9,182 nucleotides of DNA from Natronomonas sp. (GTDB lineage Archaea; Halobacteriota; Halobacteria; Halobacteriales; Haloarculaceae). The notes beneath the pieces were generated by a model, which saw only the letters and a list, made by a program, of their open reading frames with translations, was not told the origin of the DNA and did not search any database. The stretch covers positions 1 through 9,182 of the forward strand of contig SLIW01000451.1 of NCBI GenBank assembly GCA_007135435.1, written 5' to 3'. The stretch's first letter is position 1, and each line of letters begins with the position of its first letter. Shown one piece after another: positions 6,052-9,182 of this stretch. The position numbers and the translations under genes were made by a program.

Positions 6052-6315
6052 TCAGATCGGGTCGTCGGGGTCGTGGTCGGCGCGGACCCGTTCGACCTCG
6101 GCGGCGTACCGATCGCGGGTCTCCTCGTCGTCGACTGGCTCCAGCTTTTCGGGGTCGGCATCGACGGCCGCCGTCACCGTGGTCCTGCCCAGCATCGTCG
6201 ACGACAGCTCCTTCCGACGGCTTCGGGTCCCGTCCGGCGTCGCGTACACCAGCACGATCAGGTCGCGGTCGGTGTAGGTCCGCTCGACCAGCCACAGGCG
6301 TTCGGCGTCGGTCAT
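6052..6315 (-). CDS. Unrecognised 87-residue acidic cytoplasmic protein
   Basis: 87 residues, MTDAERLWLVERTYTDRDLI..., no hydrophobic helix and no signal peptide. The N-terminal half (about 6-50) reads as short beta strands (LWLVERTY, LIVLVYATPDG, TVTAAV) with a basic patch TRSRRKEL. The C-terminal part is strongly acidic and probably helical (EETRDRYAAEVERVRADHDPDDP). It resembles the many small conserved haloarchaeal proteins of unknown function; I cannot name a family. The acidic composition, the sensible secondary structure and a TATA-like CTACAAAG element 27 bp before the ATG at 6315 support a real gene. It is divergent from uvrC with 210 bp between starts, which does not by itself show a repair role. 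Confidence 0.75.
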   Translation of the reverse strand: MTDAERLWLVERTYTDRDLIVLVYATPDGTRSRRKELSSTMLGRTTVTAAVDADPEKLEPVDDEETRDRYAAEVERVRADHDPDDPI

Positions 6316-6337
6316 CGGTGGATGGAGGGCCTTCGAG

Positions 6338-6347
6338 GCTTTGTAGG
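6338..6347 (-). promoter_or_regulatory. TATA-like element of the 87-residue protein gene
   Basis: On the - strand CCTACAAAGC, centred about 27 bp upstream of the ATG at 6315. The same stretch on + reads GAGGCTTTGTAGG, similar to the candidate uvrC promoter, so it might work in either direction. Confidence 0.5.
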
Positions 6348-6402
6348 TGGCGCAGTCGTCCCGACCCAGTGACCCGGAACCCTGGACGAGGGCCGGTCCG
6401 GG

Positions 6403-6414
6403 AGGCTTTTACAG
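6403..6414 (+). promoter_or_regulatory. Candidate distal uvrC promoter
   Basis: GAGGCTTTTACAGG, with TTTTAC at 6407-6412. Transcription would begin near 6437, exactly at the left arm of the inverted repeat at 6437-6477. It shares GAGGCTTTT with the hsp20 promoter. A weaker TGATACC at 6498-6504 lies 25 bp before the uvrC ATG and would give a leaderless transcript instead. Confidence 0.5.
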
Positions 6415-6436
6415 GCGCTCTCCTGGCGATCGTTAG

Positions 6437-6477
6437 CCGGTCCCCGAGGCGGCGATGGTACTGTCATCGGGGACCGG
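6437..6477. other. 11-bp perfect inverted repeat upstream of uvrC
   Basis: Arms CCGGTCCCCGA (6437-6447) and TCGGGGACCGG (6467-6477) are exact reverse complements, with a 19-nt spacer. A nested pair CGATG (6453-6457) and CATCG (6465-6469) overlaps the right arm, so two stem arrangements exclude each other. It lies 49 bp before the uvrC start, in the divergent interval with the 87-residue gene. It may be an RNA stem at the 5' end of a uvrC transcript or a DNA-binding dyad. Confidence 0.7.
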
Positions 6478-6525
6478 ACGGTCGGGACGCGTCACCCTGA
6501 TACCGTTCGACGACAACCGGGACAC

Positions 6526-8493
6526 ATGGAGGCGGGTGCGGTCCGCGAGCGGGCGAACGACCTCCCCCGCGAGCCCGGGGTCTACCTCTTCGAGTCGGCC
6601 GACGACGTCCTCTACGTCGGGAAGGCGGTGGACCTGCGGAGCCGCGTCCGGTCGTACGCCGACCCCAGGAGCCAGCGCATCCGCCGGATGATCGGGGCCG
6701 CCGACGGCGTCGACTTCGCCGTCACCGACACGGAGACGCAGGCGCTCCTGCTCGAGGCCAACCTCATCAAGCGCCACCAGCCCCGCTACAACGTCCGGCT
6801 GAAGGACGACAAGTCCTACCCGCTGGTCCAGCTGACCGACCACGAGGTCCCGCGCATCGAGGTGACGCGCGACCCGGAGGACGGCGCGACCGTCTTCGGG
6901 CCGTTCACGGAGAAGGGCCGCGTCGAGACGGTCGTCAAGGCGCTGCGGGAGACCTACGGGATCCGCGCCTGCTCGGACCACAAGTACGCCAACCGGGATC
7001 GACCCTGCCTGGACTACGAGATGGGCCTCTGTACCGCCCCGTGCACCGGCGAGATCGCGGTCGCGGACTACCGCGAGGACGTCGAATCGGTCGTCCGCTT
7101 CCTGGAGGGCGAGACGGGCGTGCTCGCGGAGCCGCTACGCCGGGGGATGGAGGCCGCCGCCGGGCGACGGGCTTACGAGCGCGCTGCGTCGCTCCGGGAC
7201 CGCCTCGACGCGGTCGAGGCGTTCCACGAGGGCGGAGGCGCCGCGGTCGTCGGCCGCGACGAGGAGGTCGTCGACGTCCTCGGGGTGGCCGTCGAGGGCG
7301 ACTCGGCGATCGTGGCCCGGCTCCACAGCGAGGACGGCAAGCTCGTCGACCGGGAGCGCCACCGGGTCGACGTGCCCGCCGGGTCGAACGGATCGGCCGA
7401 ATCCGCCGGGTCCGCCGGGTCGACCGGGGCCGCCGAGTCCGCCGGGTCCGCCGAGACGACCGGGGCCGCCGAGTCCGCCGGGTCCGCCGAGACGACCGGG
7501 GCCGCCGAGTCCGCCGGGTCGACCGGGGCCGCCGGATCGGCGGGAGACACGGACGGCGGCGGGGGCGAGCGGGAAGCCGGTGAGGACGAGACCGCCCCGG
7601 ACGGGGAGACCCCCCACGAGGAGGGCCGGGTCGCCGCGGTGCTCGCGGCGTTCGTCCCGCAGTTCTACGCCGACCGGCGGCTCCCGGACGCGCTGCTGTT
7701 GCCGGAGCGCCACGGCGACCCGGAGGTCGACCGCTGGCTGGAGGCGGAGGGCGTCGCCGTCCGCGTGCCGGGGGCGGGCCGGGAGGCGACGCTCGTCGAG
7801 CTGGCGCTGAAGAACGCCCGCAGGCGTGCCGGCGAGGCCGACGCGACCGGCGCCCTCGCGCGGCGGCTGGGTATCGACCGGCCGGAGCGCGTCGAGGGCT
7901 TCGACGTCAGCCACGCCCAGGGCCGGGCCGTCGTCGGCAGCAACGTCACCTTCGACGACGGCGCGCCGGCCAAGCGCGGCTACCGGCGCAAGAAGCTCCG
8001 CGAGACGAACGACGACTACGCCAACATGCGAGAGCTGGTCCGCTGGCGGGCGCTGCGGGCGCTCGAGGGCCGCGACGATCGTCGCGACCCCGACCTCCTG
8101 GTGATCGACGGCGGCGAGGGACAGCTCGGCGCCGCCAGGGACGCCCTCGCCGAGACGGGGTGGGACGTCCCGGCGATCGCGCTCGCCAAGGACCGCGAGC
8201 TCGTTGTCACCCCCGACGGGGTCTTCGACTGGCCGGACGACGACCCGGCGCTGCACCTGCTCCAGCGGGTCCGCGACGAGGCCCACCGCTTCGCCGTCCA
8301 GTACCACCAGACGGTCCGCGACGAGGTGTCGACCCCGCTGGACGACGTCTCCGGGGTCGGTCCCGAGCTGCGCAAGCGACTCCTCCGGCGGTTCGGGAAC
8401 GTCGACGGCGTCCGCGCCGCGTCCCCGGACGAGCTGACCGAGGTGTCGGGCGTCGGCGAGGCGACCGCCGACGCCATCGATCGCGCGCTCTGA
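6526..8493 (+). CDS. uvrC: UvrABC excinuclease subunit C
   Basis: 655 residues. The nuclease subunit of bacterial-type nucleotide excision repair: with UvrA and UvrB it cuts the damaged strand on both sides of bulky lesions. Domains in order: GIY-YIG nuclease at about 14-95 (GVY 18-20, YVGK 30-33, Arg40, catalytic-type Glu78 in LLLEANLIK), a cysteine-bearing segment (Cys149, Cys161, Cys169, Cys173), UVR UvrB-contact helix region at about 200-235, a low-complexity insert at about 286-366, RNase H-like endonuclease at about 370-600 (Asp460 in GFDVSHAQG, Asp497 in NDDYANM, Asp528 in VIDGGEGQL, His587 in RDEAHRFA) and two C-terminal helix-hairpin-helix motifs ([27 protein letters not shown]). All key catalytic positions are present. 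The insert makes it longer than the 610-residue E. coli enzyme. Haloarchaea use UvrABC for dark repair of UV damage. The ATG at 6526 places the GIY-YIG domain at the usual distance. Confidence 0.97.
   Translation: MEAGAVRERANDLPREPGVYLFESADDVLYVGKAVDLRSRVRSYADPRSQRIRRMIGAADGVDFAVTDTETQALLLEANLIKRHQPRYNVRLKDDKSYPLVQLTDHEVPRIEVTRDPEDGATVFGPFTEKGRVETVVKALRETYGIRACSDHKYANRDRPCLDYEMGLCTAPCTGEIAVADYREDVESVVRFLEGETGVLAEPLRRGMEAAAGRRAYERAASLRDRLDAVEAFHEGGGAAVVGRDEEVVDVLGVAVEGDSAIVARLHSEDGKLVDRERHRVDVPAGSNGSAESAGSAGSTGAAESAGSAETTGAAESAGSAETTGAAESAGSTGAAGSAGDTDGGGGEREAGEDETAPDGETPHEEGRVAAVLAAFVPQFYADRRLPDALLLPERHGDPEVDRWLEAEGVAVRVPGAGREATLVELALKNARRRAGEADATGALARRLGIDRPERVEGFDVSHAQGRAVVGSNVTFDDGAPAKRGYRRKKLRETNDDYANMRELVRWRALRALEGRDDRRDPDLLVIDGGEGQLGAARDALAETGWDVPAIALAKDRELVVTPDGVFDWPDDDPALHLLQRVRDEAHRFAVQYHQTVRDEVSTPLDDVSGVGPELRKRLLRRFGNVDGVRAASPDELTEVSGVGEATADAIDRAL
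7426..7551 (+). repeat. 36-bp tandem repeat within uvrC encoding a 12-residue repeat
   Basis: Two identical 36-bp units (7426-7461 and 7462-7497) encode [12 protein letters not shown]; two shortened versions follow (GAAESAGST, then GAAGSAGDT, ending at 7551). The flanking codons 7381-7425 carry related [11 protein letters not shown] sequence. It codes for a flexible, uncharged-to-acidic linker between the UVR region and the RNase H-like domain. The exact identity of two units suggests recent expansion by slippage or unequal recombination. Confidence 0.92.
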
Positions 8494-8539
8494 TCCCGGG
8501 CCCTGTGGCGAGAGACCTGTGGTTGATGGTCTGCCGACC

Positions 8540-8553
8540 CGGTGCGGGCACCG
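8540..8553. other. 14-bp dyad in the uvrC-SPFH gap
   Basis: CGGTGC-GG-GCACCG, a perfect 6-bp inverted repeat with a 2-nt spacer, 47 bp after the uvrC stop and 60 bp before the SPFH start. It could be an operator for the SPFH gene or part of the uvrC transcript end. No T-run follows. Confidence 0.35.
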
Positions 8554-8612
8554 CCACGAGCTGTCGAGCCAGTGACCATAGGTTGAAGTGTCGATAGACC
8601 CGATGCTAGCGC

Positions 8613-9182
8613 ATGTCAGACAGTGTCGCCCGCGAACTCCGTCGGTCGCACTCGGGGCTCTCGACCCGCGTGGTCGTCATCGTCGTGGCGGTCGCGCTGG
8701 TCGCCGCCGCGGTGGCGATGGGCGCCGTCGAGCTCGATCCACTGCTCGTCGCCGGGCTGGCGTTCCTCGTTATCGCCATCGCCGCCGTCTCCAGCGCCGT
8801 CGAGATCGTCGAGGCCTACGAGAAGCGGGCGCTGACGGTCTTCGGGGAGTTCCGCGAGCTGCTCGAGCCCGGTCTGCACATCATCCCGCCGTTCGTCTCG
8901 CGGACCTACACCTTCGACCTGCGGACCCAGACCATCGACGTCCCGAGACAGGAGGCCATCACGGAGGACAACTCCCCCGTCACCGCCGACGCGGTCGTCT
9001 ACATCAGGGTGATGAACGCCAAGCGCGCGTTCCTCGAGGTCGACGACTACAAGAACGCGACCTCGAACCTCGCCCAGACGACCCTGCGGGCGGCGCTGGG
9101 CGACATGGAGCTCGACGAGACGCTCTCCCAGCGCGAGAAGATCAACCGCCGCATCCAGCGCGAACTTGAGGGCCCGACCGAC
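8613..9182 (+). CDS. SPFH/Band 7 (stomatin/prohibitin) family membrane protein, 3' end outside window
   Basis: 190 residues visible and still open at the last base. Two hydrophobic helices at about 18-38 and 44-63 anchor it; the SPFH domain starts at about residue 64 with IVEAYEKRALTVFGEFRELL. It continues with PGLHIIPPFVSRTYTFDLRT and QTIDVPRQEAITEDNSPV, then TADAVVYIRV, the classic stomatin core, and ends in the LSQREKINRRIQREL segment. Such proteins form ring-shaped oligomers on membranes and often work with an NfeD protein or a membrane protease. A TAG at 8607-8609 is in frame just before the ATG, so 8613 is the first possible start. A weak CCATAGG at 8576-8582 may be its promoter. The missing C-terminus (coiled coil) and the next gene would decide whether it is stomatin- or HflC/HflK-like. 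Confidence 0.93.
   Translation, partial: MSDSVARELRRSHSGLSTRVVVIVVAVALVAAAVAMGAVELDPLLVAGLAFLVIAIAAVSSAVEIVEAYEKRALTVFGEFRELLEPGLHIIPPFVSRTYTFDLRTQTIDVPRQEAITEDNSPVTADAVVYIRVMNAKRAFLEVDDYKNATSNLAQTTLRAALGDMELDETLSQREKINRRIQRELEGPTD

Noticed and set aside
6433..6981. - strand 182-codon frame across the uvrC start
   Set aside because: Antisense to the conserved GIY-YIG domain and to the inverted repeat; no plausible product.
7135..8307. - strand frame of 390 codons opposite uvrC
   Set aside because: Gly/Pro-rich repeats simply reflect the uvrC linker repeat read backwards.
8588..9169. + strand frame of 193 codons starting just before the SPFH gene
   Set aside because: Arg-rich and out of frame with the clear SPFH protein starting at 8613.

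Overview
The window looks like chromosomal DNA of a halophilic archaeon (class Halobacteria). GC content is very high. Predicted soluble proteins are rich in Asp, Glu, Ala and Val and poor in Lys. Most genes have an archaeal TATA-like element centred about 27-29 bp upstream of the start codon, which leaves room for almost no 5' leader (leaderless transcripts). No rRNA, tRNA, CRISPR array, insertion sequence or integrase was found, and the base composition gives no sign of a recently acquired island.

Layout from left to right. (1) The 3' end of a + strand gene, probably haloarchaeal glutamate-cysteine ligase (gshA), at 2-358. (2) A 27-bp tandem repeat array (381-515) whose last copy supplies the TATA element of a + strand YihY/BrkB-family membrane protein (533-1363). 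(3) Convergent to it, on the - strand, threonine ammonia-lyase ilvA with a C-terminal ACT domain (1407-2615), preceded by a small two-helix membrane protein (2753-2983). (4) A gene-poor stretch (2984-3456) with a six-unit 16-bp repeat and an isolated TATA element next to a short perfect hairpin. (5) - strand hsp20-type small heat-shock protein (3457-3876). (6) A - strand two-gene ABC exporter operon: ATPase (4905-5813) overlapping a GTG-started ABC-2 permease (4051-4908) by four bases. (7) - strand gene for an unrecognised 87-residue acidic protein (6052-6315), divergent from (8) + strand uvrC (6526-8493), which has a repetitive low-complexity insert between its UVR and endonuclease regions. 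(9) The start of a + strand SPFH/stomatin-family membrane protein (8613 to the window end).

The genes are mostly independent housekeeping and stress functions: thiol synthesis, isoleucine synthesis, protein folding, DNA nucleotide excision repair and membrane organisation. Only the ABC pair is a clear operon. No known defence or mobile system, and no convincing new multi-gene system, is visible. The most interesting material is non-coding: paired dyads upstream of the ABC operon, a long inverted repeat at the predicted uvrC transcription start, the promoter-like tandem repeats before the YihY gene, and the 16-bp array with the nearby hairpin.
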